From Serripes groenlandicus (Eukaryota > Mollusca > Bivalvia > Cardiida > Cardiidae): 64,000 nt of DNA. Below, piece by piece: positions 13,016 through 25,205 of this stretch. The notes beneath the pieces are model-generated. The model saw only the letters and a list, made by a program, of their open reading frames with translations. It ran no database searches and was not told the DNA's origin. The stretch lies in contig JASEVX010000011.1 of the NCBI GenBank assembly GCA_031761405.1, positions 63,551,543 to 63,615,542 on the forward strand. The letters run 5' to 3'. The number at the start of each line of letters is the position of its first letter. The first letter of the stretch is position 1. The translations under genes were made by a program, and so were the position numbers.

Positions 13016-13256
13016 CTATGTTAAGAACACGTTTTGCCAACTTTGCTATCACTATCTTTGGACTACTTTCAAAAGTGTTGAAAACGGTGTTTAAGCCCAA
13101 TTAATCAATTAATTATTTTTCCCCGTTATTCTCTGATCATTTGATAAAATATCACCATCGTCATAAAATATATGACGCTAAACTAATCGCGATTTGACTT
13201 AATCCGCGGTACATATTGCTTGTCGAATAGCTTCTGTGGATTTATGATTTCATGAC

Positions 13257-13435
13257 TTAACACTTCCCACATACAAACGTTTTTTGACGCCTCTGCATCA
13301 GACAAAGTTTGATAATGGTGGCAAAAGAAAAAATGCTCATAAAAACTTTCATTTAAAGAGAGTTTCCATAGTTTTGAATAAAAGTTTTCGAAATCGTCTG
13401 CTGCTGATTTGTCATATGTGGAAATAATTGAAATC
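13257..13435. mobile_element. Foldback element copy (FB-A)
   Basis: The left end reads 'aacacttcccacatacaaac' and the right arm 'gaaatcgtctgctgctgatt', with a diverged middle ('gtggcaaaagaaaaaatgct'). Confidence 0.6.
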
Positions 13436-13709
13436 TAGTCGATTGGTTTTCTGTATGACCCGGCGCGGATCGATCCTGCACCGATGCGGAGAGGCAGAGA
13501 GAGGTATCGGGCATATGGTGCACATTAATATGACATAGCGTGGCAGTGCATATTTAGCCATTATGTACACTGATGTTCGTACAGCACGGCCCGTTATGGT
13601 CGCTATGTGGGTTTCACTATCATAAAACATTTCAAATTTCATAATTATATACGAAATCTAATTTCACCTCACTTTCAAAGTTCTTTTGGTCTGTTTCTCA
13701 CTTACATTT

Positions 13710-13880
13710 ATTCTGCAGCAGACGACTTCAAAATCGTCTTGGCAAAAACATTAAAAAATATTTTAAATAATAGCATAATCATTAAATAGGAAATAAGATT
13801 TGAAAATATTGTAGCAAATGGTGAAAGTGCTCATCATGAGCAATTTTACCTTTCAAATGTCGTCTGATGCGGTTACGTGT
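13710..13880. mobile_element. Foldback element copy (FB-A)
   Basis: The left arm is 'ctgcagcagacgacttcaaa'; the centre has the hairpin 'gtgctcatcatgagcaattt'; the right arm is 'caaatgtcgtctgatgcgg'. The terminal 'cccttt' blocks are not recognisable. Confidence 0.55.
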
Positions 13881-15285
13881 ACATCAAATTGTGTCTTCAT
13901 GTGGAAAATGGTTATTCGGAGTATCATTGCATAATCATAAATAACTCTTTTCATTCGTGTATAAAGGTTCACAAAGGGAACCATAATATATACAATTTTC
14001 TTATCTCATCTTATCATGTCTCTTTTTCTAATTGTGTTCAAGTAGAGAATGCTAACTGCAGTTATGCAGTTATGCAAGATGTTATCAAACGGTTTTAAAC
14101 TCGACATATCAGTAAATCCATCCATCTTTTTGCTTGGGGACTTAATTTTCTATTGACCATTCATTTCTTAGATATGTGTATACATATTTAACTTGTGTTT
14201 TAGGGTAAAGAGTTTCTTTTCAGTGAAATGAGTTTGCAAAATAATCTAGATATTGGGTGATTTAAATGATAAAAGATGGTTTTAAATTATTCTTTAGTGA
14301 TGAATTCACCATGCTATGAATAAATCAAATTTTCTAAAGATGCATACATTTTGTCATTTTGATTTATAAAATGTTTATAAATTCAAAAGGTTTTAGATGA
14401 TTTAACTCTTTCAGCGCAAATGGCAATAAGGAAGTTTTGTCTCACATGAAAACAGCATTGAGTTATTAAAATATTCCAAATCTCTTAAAACATGAACAAT
14501 TGAGTCGCCCGATCTTGAACATGGACTGGTCCATCAGTTCCTTGGAAAGACCCCGCTGAATAAGTTAAAACGTACATTTATGGATAAATCTGTATTTATC
14601 CTGTCGTTTTATCATGTTAAAGGTTGAGTAGGAAAGTTTTAGTTGAATTGTGTAACCAAGGGAAAATGCATTTCGAAGTGTTACATTACTGTGCGATCAG
14701 TGAAAATGGTATACAAACCAAATCATAATATTATTGAAGGACATTCTGAAAAGCATATACATGTACTAGAAAGCCTTGATTTAGATCAACGTCAATCTAC
14801 ATCCCAAAGCTCACAACCTAGTAATGGACAGCACTTTTGAAAAAATAGAAATCACAAAGCAAATAAAAACCCTTAAGAAGGAAAAATCGGTAATGAAAAA
14901 AAGTCCAGTAAAATCAGAAGCAAAATGGCCGAAAAAAAAGTCCTATGGGGTTGAGATTTGATATGCGAAAAATAGTAAGATTGTACTGAATTCTCGCTTT
15001 TTTATCTATTATGATGTGTTCGAACGTGTAACCTATAACGCTTTAACACGTATTAGGAGCTCAATAATATATAGGTTACGAAATGAAAGGATTAAAATAT
15101 TTTAAGCAGATTTGAGAAATGAGTGCGTCCCATATCTTAAAATGTTACGTTTTTGACTGATAATCAAAGGTGTTCTTTGTCTAAACAACAAAACTTGTTC
15201 AAGATAGCACCTATTAGACTTTCAAAGATATTGCACTGTTGCAAATTATATTGTGCAATATTAGGAGCTCAATAAGAAACGCCCA
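13881..15285. other. No gene recognised
   Basis: AT-rich sequence. The words 'ttaggagctcaataa' occur twice (15052 and 15260), but I see no larger repeat. Short frames at 13877-14098 and 14643-14840 look random. Confidence 0.5.
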
Positions 15286-15430
15286 AACCTCTTTCGGGTA
15301 CGAAACAGCCGATATATTTTCGGGTATGAAACAACTAATTTATTTTCGGGTACGAAACAGCCAATATATGTTTGGGTACGAAACAACCAATTTATTTTCG
15401 GGTAGGAAACAGCCAATTTGTTTTCGGGTG
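15286..15430. repeat. 26-bp tandem array (about 5-6 units)
   Basis: The unit contains 'tttcgggtacgaaacagcca' plus 'atttat'. Units vary by a few bases. The open frame over it is a passenger. Confidence 0.9.
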
Positions 15431-16480
15431 CTTATTATGATGCTAAATCATTGTTTATATTGGTCTTTTTCTGTACTTAATAAATACACTAAATGAAATT
15501 GAGAACCCTCAATATATATATCCCTTTAAACCTTCGTGTCGTTTACTAGAATTAAGTACAATAACTTAGTAACATCAAACAAATTTTATGATAATTAACA
15601 CAAACAAAGTGCTGGGAATTGAGTCTGTAGACTGTAAGAGGCGATTTTCAAAAAAAAAATCGAAGGAAGGGGAAACTCCTCCGATAAACACCCCTTTCGC
15701 AGCCCCAATGTTCAATGCCTTCCTACGCGCCTGTTTGGCTAAACATCATTAAATTAAAAAGCATGGACAGAATTTTAGAATGTCTATTTGACTATCTAGT
15801 AGTCATGATAAAGAGTGACTCTTATCATGACTTATACCCTGAGTCCAAGGACACATTACTGATAATTTCTAGAGAAAACCCCATGTGTTTTCTTTTCTTT
15901 TTTGTTTACCTGCTCAAAATACTGAATTTGGCGAACCATATAGTTTCATAAAATAATCAATGACTTTCTAACAAACAATTATTTTATCCAACTGGTCAGT
16001 CATACATTACTGTTCTGTTACTCATACTATACATTATTTACATGTGAATCTTAAAAGCAAAAGGTATACTTCTTTTATTAAGTGGAGATATGTTCCATGT
16101 TGAATAATCATTACTGTACAGAAATCGCAGTCCTTAAATTTTCTTAGAAAAGTTGTACACGTATGGTCGCGAAAATACATGACATATTTTATTTATCACG
16201 AATTATTAAAAATCCATTTCTTACATAATCATGATTGAACATTTATCGGATTTATTGCAACATAATCACACATAATTTGTACAAATAGATGCAACTTATA
16301 ACGTAGCCTATTTGAAAATCAAGATTGCTTACGATGCTGTCTGGTGTTTACCGCCAAATGAGGCAACGAGTGCGAACTAAAAAATATGGCGATTTTCATA
16401 ATCAACACACACGACCGACACACCCGACCATTGACACCATTTTCTTTTATATTCTTTTTTTACGTTTTAGCCCAAAACGA
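15431..16480. other. No gene recognised
   Basis: AT-rich sequence. An open frame at 15715-15951 matches nothing I know. Confidence 0.5.
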
Positions 16481-16592
16481 GCATTTTAAGAGTAATTTAT
16501 ATTTTTGTCAAATGAGGACGTCCTCACTTGTCCGAAATGTTCTCAGTCGCTGCTGTTATTTCTAAGAAATGTCCTCAGTTGACGTTTTGTAC

Positions 16593-16623
<31 letters not shown>

Positions 16624-16625
16624 TA
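16480..16625. repeat. 'gaggac/gtcctc' repeat context with (AC)n
   Basis: 'tgaggacgtcctcacttgtc' and 'gtcctcagtt' precede an AC run at about 16591-16622. Same type of context as 11960-12830. Confidence 0.55.
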
Positions 16626-16867
16626 CATACGTGTTCACACATGAAACCCACTACATATGACATAACACCGGAATTGACTACAGTGCATTAAGAGGTTATA
16701 GAGGACAATTAAACGCATTTTAAGGTAAAATTGACATACAGAAACGTATTAGGGTGTCCAAAACGTATGAATTCTTACTTTGAAATTGCACCTGAAAACC
16801 ACTACAGTGTCACGTGATCAACCTGATGCACAACGGAAACCGACGACATACAACCAACTACCAGTTC

Positions 16868-17050
16868 CAAACACACATGCGCCGTGTCTAGCGATGTTGG
16901 CTCTTAATGCATCTGCACAGTCTCACCAGTGTCTTCACTTTTGGCCGAAATGTTATATAGGCACGAGAAAATCTGTTATAAAATATTATTATAACTGTAA
17001 CGTTCGATAATCAGGATCAATCTTAGAAACGTCTCGTAAATTTAGCGTAG
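16868..17050. repeat. Duplicated segment A, copy 1 (uninterrupted)
   Basis: Shares 'cacatgcgccgtgtctagcg' through 'cgtctcgtaaatttagcgta' with 18958-19330. In this copy 'tgttatatag' (ends 16960) joins directly to 'gcacgagaaaatctg'; the other copy has about 190 extra bases there. Neither copy codes for anything I recognise. Confidence 0.8.
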
Positions 17051-17263
17051 ATTACACTTGTTACATAGTATTAATGCAGCATGATGTTAATTAGATTTTC
17101 AAGTTTCAACGTTGAAAATCCTGTTAAGATCACTACATCATTGATGCAATACCTCATAGAATATGAGATGCACAATCTTGTAAATACATCGAGCTGGTTT
17201 AAGTTTATATCAACTAATGATAAAGTATCTCTTGTCAACAAGCTCCGTATGAACGACTCGGAG

Positions 17264-18112
17264 TCATACATTAAGGTCTATGCCACAAAGGGTCTTTATT
17301 GTTTCTATAAACTTTGAGCGGCTCGCTGTTAAGGCGACACATTCAGCTAGTAAGTGCTTGTCCGTATTTTTCGATTTGCAAAGACACTTTATACATCTAT
17401 GAGAGTCACTATCTCTATTGTTAACCACGAAAATCGCAGTGTGTAGCGCTTTCATAATATCAGTTTGTGTAACTGCTGTTTTCCACATAATTGAGGTTCG
17501 AATCTCTGAGTGTACCGAACGAAATCGGTCGAAGTCTTTGTCGTTTTGTACTCCGTTTTGCCATTGCTGTTTATAGTGCAATTTTAATTGACCGTTGACG
17601 ATGAGTTTCCATGATGATTTTGACGGAAAAGAAGCATTTTCAATATAATTCTCAAAGTATTGTAGTATATTATGTTTCACTAGAATAGAGTAGATGTCTG
17701 GTATGAACCCTAACTGTTTTTTCCGCTTCCGAACAAGAAAAAGCTGAAGTCTAAACTCGAATAATCTTTTCGATAGTAGATTTGACGGCTTGTTGCACAA
17801 ACTTTGGAAAAACATTAATTTCCTTTTTTCTACATGAAACATGGCGGGAAACCATCCTAGCATGCTTAGCGCCATGTCTGTTCTGGTCCTAGAAGGAAAA
17901 TGCTGACAACATTTTGCAGCTAGTCGTATGAAACGTTCTACGGTATTGATATCTGTGTTTGAAATTTTTGTCCAGAGTTCACATACGTACAGCATAACAG
18001 GTAGTGATACCTTTTGGATAAGATCTGCCATAAGTTCCGGATTTATATCTCCTTTATTGCTTTCTGTACTTAATAAAGAGAATATTGATGCTCTCCCTTT
18101 CTTTAAGCGCGC
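17264..18112 (-). pseudogene. LINE (non-LTR retrotransposon) ORF2 C-terminal fragment
   Basis: An uninterrupted minus-strand frame of 255 codons (ATG at 18031, stop at 17264). Homology-like sequence continues upstream in frame to about 18112 ('LKKGRASIFSLL'). I recognise the end of a LINE reverse transcriptase followed by the usual C-terminal region: 'LPVMLYVCELW' resembles the last RT motifs, and a zinc-knuckle-like 'CIKCLCKSKNTDKHLLAEC' (C-x2-C ... H-x4-C) lies near the end. The endonuclease and RT catalytic core are absent, so this is a 5'-truncated copy. The intact reading frame suggests a fairly young insertion. The clade cannot be named from this piece. Confidence 0.75.
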
Positions 18113-18300
18113 TTAAAATAATTAAGATTTTGTGAAGCACCGAAATGTTTTCAATGGTTTGGCTTGGGGGGGGGGGGCGTATTACACCTGTATCATTATT
18201 TCTATTAACTGGAGATATTTTCATAGAAAACGTTTATTTTAGGTAGGTTCATTGAAAAGTTGAAAAGAAAACTATCTTAACTTTTTCCCACTTACAACTA
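18110..18300. repeat. Duplicated segment B, copy 1
   Basis: Shares 'taaaataattaag', 'gcaccgaaat', 'ggagatattttcatagaaaa' and 'cgtttattttaggtaggtt' with 19470-19620. It carries a 12-G run at 18166-18177 that the other copy lacks. It borders the LINE fragment, so it may include LINE-flanking sequence. Confidence 0.75.
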
Positions 18301-18490
18301 ATCAGCAGCAGACGACTTTGAAAACATGTTGGCAAAATGTATGTAATTAAAAAAAACAAAGACATCCCCCAATTGAATATAATTGAAGAAATACTGGCAA
18401 ATGAAGAAATTGTTGATCATGAGCATTTCTCCTTTTCCCACAATGTTTTAAAAAATCGTCTATTGCAGAGGCGTCAAAATAGGTCTAAAA
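18275..18490. mobile_element. Foldback element copy (FB-A), full
   Basis: The left end is 'ttcccacttacaact' and the left arm 'agcagcagacgactttgaaa'. The centre is 'ttgatcatgagcatttctcc' and the right arm 'ccacaatgttttaaaaaatc' with 'gtctattgcagaggcgtc'. Its left part is duplicated at 20883-20990. Confidence 0.65.
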
Positions 18491-18599
18491 GTCAAGAGTG
18501 TGTTTATCATAGTGTCGCCACTATTAATCCAGTCATTTCTGACTTATAAGACACTTTTTTTACCTGAACATTTTTACTGCCCGAGTCATATATTTTTCA

Positions 18600-18735
18600 A
18601 AGCACCGCGCTGACAGGCTTTTGGTATCATTATGTAAGTAGCCGGCGGCTACCAAACCGGCCATACCAATGGATCGAACCTTCGACCTGCCACTCCTGAA
18701 TCGAATGTCTTAACCAGTAAGCTATCGAATCGGAA
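18600..18735 (-). mobile_element. tRNA-derived SINE head, minus strand
   Basis: On the minus strand, 'gatagcttactggttaagac' (A-box-like) is followed by 'cgaaggttcgatcc' (B-box-like). A matching tail is not clear. The head end is part of duplicated segment C. Confidence 0.55.
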
Positions 18736-18850
18736 GGAGGGAAAGGGTTATGTGAAAACATCATGCAATCGGGGGTTACATGATGGTGGATCACAAAAAC
18801 CGCATTTCAGCCCACCGATTTCCGAACGTCCTTGACATTCTACATTTGGT
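18706..18850. repeat. Duplicated segment C (right part), copy 1
   Basis: Shares 'gtcttaaccagta', 'ttacatgatggtgg' and 'cagcccaccgatttccgaac' with 20988-21116. In the other copy this segment directly follows the left part of the foldback element at 18296-18403. Confidence 0.8.
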
Positions 18851-18957
18851 GTAAAAACCCACCCGCCTGCCAAGGACATAAACACATTATAGTGCAACCC
18901 AATCTCTATGATATGTCATGTACCTGCTATGGCCGACTTTTCAGGGAGCTAAACAGT

Positions 18958-19330
18958 AAACACACATGCGCCGTGTCTAGCGATGTTGGCTCTTAATGCA
19001 TCTGCCGAGTCTCACCAGTGTCTTCACTTTTGGATAAAATGTTATATAGACATTAAACCTTTACCACATACAACACATCTGTAGTGAGCAATTTCTCCTT
19101 TTGTCAAAATGTTTTCAAAAGTCCTTTGCTGAAGAGGTTTCAGATAAATCGGAAGAATGGTTCCACGTCGGAGTGTCAAGAAGGCCCCAAGTCGCCTGAC
19201 GCGATTAATATTAAAGTAGAAATAGACTGTGTGCCTAGCCACGAGAAAATCTGTTATAAATCATTAATATATCTGTGATGTTCGATAATCATAATCAATC
19301 TTAGAAACGTCTCGTAAATTTAGCGTAGAG
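18958..19330. repeat. Duplicated segment A, copy 2 (interrupted)
   Basis: Matches 16868-17050 but is split by an insert of about 190 bp at 19050-19240. The flanks rejoin with 'acgagaaaatctgttataaa'. Confidence 0.8.
19050..19240. mobile_element. Insert carrying FB-A sequence
   Basis: Absent from the related site at 16960. It begins 'acattaaacctttaccacat', contains 'gagcaatttctccttttgtc' and 'gttttcaaaagtcctttgct' of the FB-A family, and ends near 'gtgtgcctagcc'. No convincing target-site duplication is seen. Confidence 0.6.
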
Positions 19331-19469
19331 TCCGTCAATTGTCTGTTTTGAAGGTGAACTGCCTGATCGAACTGTGCGTCTTCACAGGCTGATTTGAACC
19401 TTTGTTTAGGATCGATGTGCGTCCTTTAGGATGGAGTGTTTTGTTGACGGTGTTGTGCATTATATGCAC

Positions 19470-19620
19470 TTTAAAATAATTAAGCTTTTGTTAAGCACCG
19501 AAATAAATTCAATGGGTTGGCCCGTATCATTATTTGTATTGACTGGAGATCTTTTCGTAGAAAACGTTTATTTTAGGTAGGTTTATTGAAAAGAAAATAT
19601 TTTTAACCCTTTTCCTTTCA
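19470..19620. repeat. Duplicated segment B, copy 2
   Basis: Diverged copy of 18110-18300 without the G run. It runs into another FB-A end ('taacccttttcctttcacac'). Confidence 0.75.
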
Positions 19621-19800
19621 CACATCCCCGATACCCAAGACGACATTGACTACATCAAGGCAATAGTATGGAAAGTCCCTACTCTAATTAGTGACACAAG
19701 TAGAACAGTTTGTGAGAAAAGGAGATATTGCTAGTTTTTAGCAATAACTCCTTCTGTCACAATATTTACTTAAGTCCTCTGCTGAAAGCGTTTTGAGCTT
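19605..19800. mobile_element. Foldback element copy (FB-A), diverged
   Basis: Left end 'taacccttttcctttcacac'; central hairpin-like 'attgctagtttttagcaata'; then 'actccttctgtcacaatatt' and 'cctctgctgaaagcg'. Confidence 0.5.
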
Positions 19801-20014
19801 TTTTTCTCGCAAAGAATATTATCGAATCGTAAAGACTAAAACATGAGAGAGAACAACAACATCTAATCACATTTTAACAATATACTTTATTTTCAAATAG
19901 GAATTACAGATTGAGAAACAAGTATATTTCTTCGAATAAGCACAATGAATAGCACATACTATAAAATAAACACAGAGAAAGAACACAGCGAACGCTATTT
20001 AACTTAATTTATCT

Positions 20015-20880
20015 AATGTCCGCTATGTGAAGGTGCTTATGTCCGTCATCTCATAAATAATGAAAGGGGATATTGTCCGCATGTGAAGTGGCTAATGTTC
20101 GCTATGTGAAGGATCTCATAAATGATGAAGGGGCTAATGTCCGTCATCTCATAAATGATGATGGGGATATTGTCCGCTATGTGAAGGTGCTTATGTCTGT
20201 CATCTCATAAATGACGAAGGATATAATATCCGCTATGTGAAGGGGCTAATGTCCGTCATCTCATAAATGATGATGGGGATATTGTCCGCTATGTGAAGGT
20301 GCTTATGTCTGTCATCTCATAAATTACGAAGGGGATAATGTCCGCTATGTGAGGGGGCTGATGTTCGCTATGTGAAGTGGCTAATGTCATCTATGTAAAG
20401 GGGATAATGTCTGTCATCCCATAAATGACGAAGGGGCTAATGTCCGCTATGTGAAGGGGCTTATGTCCGACATCTCATAAATGATGAAGGGGATATTGTC
20501 TGCATGTGAAGGGGCTTATGTCCGCTATGTGAAGGGGCTAATGCCTGTCATCCAATAAATGATGAAGTGGCTTATGTCCGACATCTCATAAATGTTGAAG
20601 GGGATATTGTCTGCATGTGAAGGGGCTAATGTCCGCTATGTGAAAGGGCTTATGTCCGACATCGCATAAATGACGAAGAGGCTAATGTCCGCTATTTGAA
20701 GTTGATTATGTCAGTAATCTCATAAATGATGAAGGGGCTAATCTCCGCTATGTGAAGAAGCTAATGTCCGTCATCTCATAAATGATGAATGGGCTAATGT
20801 CCGCCATGTGAAAAAGATGAAGGGGATAATGGTCTGCATATGCAGTTTTTAACGAAGGGGATAATGTCCGGATGGGATAA
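20015..20880. repeat. Composite tandem array ('taatgtccgctatgtgaagg')
   Basis: Two sub-units alternate irregularly: one of about 23 bp ('gctaatgtccgctatgtgaa') and one of about 33 bp ('atgtccgtcatctcataaat' plus 'gatgaaggg'). Units diverge by substitutions and small indels. There is no stable open frame. Confidence 0.9.
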
Positions 20881-20882
20881 TG

Positions 20883-21116
20883 TCCGGTTACTCAGCAGAC
20901 GACTTTGAAAACCTATTGGCAAAATGTATGTAATTCAAGAAAACAAAGAAAACCCCCAATTGAATATAATTAAAAAAAGAGTGGCAAATGTCTTAACCAG
21001 TAGGCTTCGAATCGGAAGGGGGAAAGGGTTAAGTGAAAACATTATGTAACCGGGGGTTACATGATGGTGGTTCTCACAAACCTCTTGTCAGCCCACCGAT
21101 TTCCGAACGTCCTTGG
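20883..21116. repeat. Duplicated segment C, copy 2 (with internal deletion)
   Basis: Combines sequence matching 18296-18403 (foldback left part) with sequence matching 18706-18835, joined at the shared word 'aatg' (20986-20989). The intervening 304 bases of copy 1 are absent. Confidence 0.8.
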
Positions 21117-21145
21117 TCCTTGAAATTATACAATTGGTGTAACCG

Positions 21146-21173
21146 CCCCCCCCCCCCCCCTACACACACACAC
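21146..21173. repeat. Poly-C run and short AC repeat
   Basis: Fifteen C residues (21146-21160) followed by T and six AC units. It marks the edge of the AG array. Confidence 0.95.
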
Positions 21174-21181
21174 ATAACGAG

Positions 21182-21531
<350 letters not shown>

Positions 21532-21752
21532 TCAGAGAGGTAGACAGACATTTTACATGTATTTATATATACATGCTTCGAACTGTTACACCCGTAATAT
21601 AATGTTTGAGGGCAGCGCTTAAGTTATTTAGTAAACAAAAACACTAAAGTGTAAAAGCAGACGATTCACTTTTCAAAACATCGTCTGCTGCTCGGTTTAT
21701 GCTGAGCTGGTTTTTGACAGGTTAAATGAAATTTACTCTACCAAACCAAAAT

Positions 21753-21973
21753 CCGCGGTGATCGAGTAGTTAGCGTCGGGGATTTGAAAATGGGCTTCCC
21801 GGGTTCGATTCGTCGCGGAACGACGATCATGGTGGAGTGCCCTTTTTTGCAAGCCACATTTCCTAGCCTAGTACTGTTTTTGTTTTACCCTGTGATCATG
21901 AATAAGGTAACTGTCGCCGTGATATACCTATAATATTGAAAACGGCGTAAAACCCGAAAAAAACAAACAAAAG
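21753..21973 (+). mobile_element. tRNA-derived SINE (family S2), complete
   Basis: The head 'ccgcggtgatcgagtagtta' (A-box-like) is followed by 'cccgggttcgattcg' (B-box-like). Further on, 'gccgtgatata' is followed by 'attgaaaacggcgtaaaacc' and an A-rich 3' end. About 220 bp, a normal SINE length. Confidence 0.8.
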
Positions 21974-21985
21974 AGATGTGACTTG

Positions 21986-24316
21986 CATTGTACACCCAGT
22001 TAACCTATATATCTCGATCTCACAATTATTGTACATTTATTTAACCTATATATCTCGATCTCACACTTATTGTACATTTAGTTAACCTATATATCTCGAT
22101 CTCACACTTATTGTACACCCAGTTAACCTATATATCTCGATCTCACACTTATTGTACATTGAGTTAACCTATATATCTCGATCTCACAATTATTGTACAT
22201 TTAGTTTACCTATGTATCTCGATCTCACACTTATTGTACACCCAAATAACCTATATATCTCGATCTTACACTTATTGTACATTTAATTAACTTATATATC
22301 TCGATCTCACAATTATTGTACATTTAGTTAACCTATATATCTCGATCTCATAATTATTGTACACCCAGTTAACATATATATCTCGATCTCACACTTATTA
22401 TACATTTAGTTAACCTATATATCTCGATCTCACACATATTAACCTATATATCTCGATCTCACACATATTAACCTATATATCTCGATCTCACAATTATTGT
22501 AGATTTAGTTAACCTATAGATCTCGATCTTAAAATTATTATACTTTAAGTTAACCTATATATCTCGATCTCACACTTATAATACATTTATTTACCTATTT
22601 ATCTCGATCTCACACTTATTGTACATTTAGTTAACCTATATATCTCGATCTCACACTTATTGTACATTTAGTTAACCTATATATCTTGATCTCACACTTA
22701 TTGTTCAACCAGTTAACCTATATATCTCGATCTGCCAATTATTGTACATTTAGTTAGCCTATAGATCTCGATCTCACACTTATTGTATATTTAGTTAACC
22801 TATATATTTCGATCTCACACTTATTGAACATTTAGTTAACCTATATATCTCGATATCACACTTATTTTACATTTAGTTAACCTATATATTTCGATCCCCC
22901 AATTATTGTACATTTAGTTAACCTATAGATCTCGATCGCACACTTTTTGTACATTTAGTTAACCGATATATCTCGATTTCACAATTATTGTACATTTAGT
23001 TAACCTATATATCTCGATATCACACTTATTTTACATTTAGTTAACCTATACATCTCGATCGCACACTTTTTGTACATTTAGTTAACCGATATATCATGAT
23101 TTCACAATTATTGTACATTTAGTTAACCTATATATCTCGATATCACACTTATTTTACATTTAGTTAACCTATACATCTCGATCTCACACTTAGTGTACAC
23201 CCAGGTTACCTATATATCTCGATCTCACATTTATTGTACACCGAGTTAACCTATATATCTCGATCTCCCAGTTATTGTACATTTAGTTAACCTATATATC
23301 TCGATATCACACTAATTGTTCATTTAGTAAACCTATATATATATATATCGATCTCACACTTATTGCACACCCAGTTAAGCTGCATATCTCGATCTCACAC
23401 TTATTGTACACCCAGTTAACATATATATCAAGATCTCACAATTATTGTACATTTAGTTGACCTGTATATCTCGATCTGACAATTATTGTACATTTAGTTA
23501 ACCTATATATCTCGATCTCACAATTATTGTACATTTAAGTAACCTATATAACTCGATCTCACACTTATTGTACATTTAGTTAACCAATATATCTCGATCT
23601 CACAATTATTGTTCATGTAGTTAACCTCTATATCTCGATCTCACAATTATTGTACATTTAGTTAACCTATATATCTCGATCTCACATTAATTGTACATTT
23701 AGTTAACCAATATATCTAGATCTCCCAATTATTGTACATTTAGTTACCTATAGATCTCGATCTCACACTTATTGTACACCGAGTTAAGTATATATCTCGA
23801 TCTCTCACTTATTGTACATTTAGTTAACCTCTATATCTCGATCTCCCAATTATTGTACACCCAGTTAACCTATATATCTCGATCTCACAATTATTGTACA
23901 TTTAGTTAACCTATATATCTCGATCTCACAATTATTGTACATTTAGTTAACCTATATATCTCGATATCACACTAATTGTACATTTATTTAACCTACATAT
24001 CTCGATCTTACAATTATTTTACATTTAGTTAACCTATATATCTCGATCTCACAATTATTGTACACCCAGTTAACCTATATATCTTGATCTCACAATTATT
24101 GTACATTTAGTTAACCTATATATCTCGATATAAGACTTATTGTACATTTAGTTAACCTATATATCTCGATATAAGACTTATTGTACATTTAGTTAACCTT
24201 TATATCTCGAGCTCACAAATATTGTACATTTAGTTAACCTTTAGATCTCGAGCTCACAAATATTGTACATTTAGTTAACCTTTAGATCTCGAGCTCACAA
24301 ATAGTGTACATTTAGC
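21986..24316. repeat. 41-bp tandem array (about 57 units)
   Basis: The unit contains 'ttaacctatatatctcgatc' and 'tcacacttattgtacattta'. Spacing between successive 'ttaacc' words is 41 bp. Variant units ('cacccag' for 'catttag', 'caattatt' for 'cacttatt') are mixed throughout, and higher-order repeats are visible near 22.9-23.2 kb. No coding potential. Confidence 0.97.
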
Positions 24317-24350
24317 TTCAGAACTATTATTAGACAGAACAGAGTTCTTG

Positions 24351-24445
24351 TTTTATTGGGGTTTACGCCGTTTTCAACAGTATTTATGACTTTCGCGAAT
24401 AGGGTTCGAACCCGGAACGCCCAGATTTAAATCAAAGACCATGAC
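24351..24445 (-). mobile_element. SINE remnant, minus strand
   Basis: On the minus strand, 'ccgggttcgaaccctattcg' (B-box-like) is followed after about 20 bp by 'ctgttgaaaacggcgtaaac'. The SINE body between head and tail is largely deleted. Confidence 0.6.
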
Positions 24446-24550
24446 TGATTCATACAGACGGTTTTATAATGCTACAAGAAGTGAGTATTCGCCTTGTCGG
24501 GCGAGATGGTTTCATATTGCCTCTCCCGTCTGACAAAACTAACAATTTGC

Positions 24551-24712
24551 ATGATCAAACAAATCTGCAACAGACGAATTTGAAAACATCTAGTTAAAAA
24601 CATCTAGCTAAAAAAAAAATGCAATATATGAAAGTTTTGTTATTGCATACTTCAGAAAACAGTAAGGCAAAAGGAAACATTGCTTATTAGGAGCAATGCC
24701 TCCTTTTGCCAT
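24551..24712. mobile_element. Foldback element copy (FB-A) truncated by an array
   Basis: The left arm is 'aaatctgcaacagacgaatt'. The centre is a clear hairpin ('ggcaaaaggaaacattgctt' against 'gagcaatgcctccttttgcc'). The right arm stops right after 'cttttgcca', where the 28-bp array begins. Confidence 0.65.
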
Positions 24713-25205
24713 GCACACGATCTCTTATAATCTGACTGTAGTACACGATCTTTTTTTTCAATCTGACTGAAGTACACGATCTCTTATAATTTGACTGAAG
24801 TACACGATCTTTTTCAATCTGACTAAAGTACACGATCTCTTATAATTTGACTGAAGTACACGATCTTTTTCAATCTGACTGAAGTACACGATCTCTTATA
24901 ATCTGACTGAAGTACACGATCTCTTATAATCTGACTGAAGTACACGATCTCTTATAATCTGACTGAAGTACACGATCTCTTACAATCTTACTGAAGTACA
25001 CGATCTCTTATAATCTGACTGAAGTACACGATCTTTTTCAATCTGACTGAAGTACACGATCTCTTATAATTTACCTGATGTATACGATCCCTTATAATAT
25101 GAGAGAAGTACACGATATATTACAATCTGACTGAAGTACACCATCTATTATAATCTGACTGCAGTACACGATCTTAAGTACACCATCTATTATAATCTGA
25201 CTTAA
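24713..25205. repeat. 28-bp tandem array (about 18 units)
   Basis: The unit contains 'acacgatctcttataatctg' plus 'actgaagt'. A shorter variant has 'tttttcaatctg'. The right end is more diverged. Confidence 0.95.
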
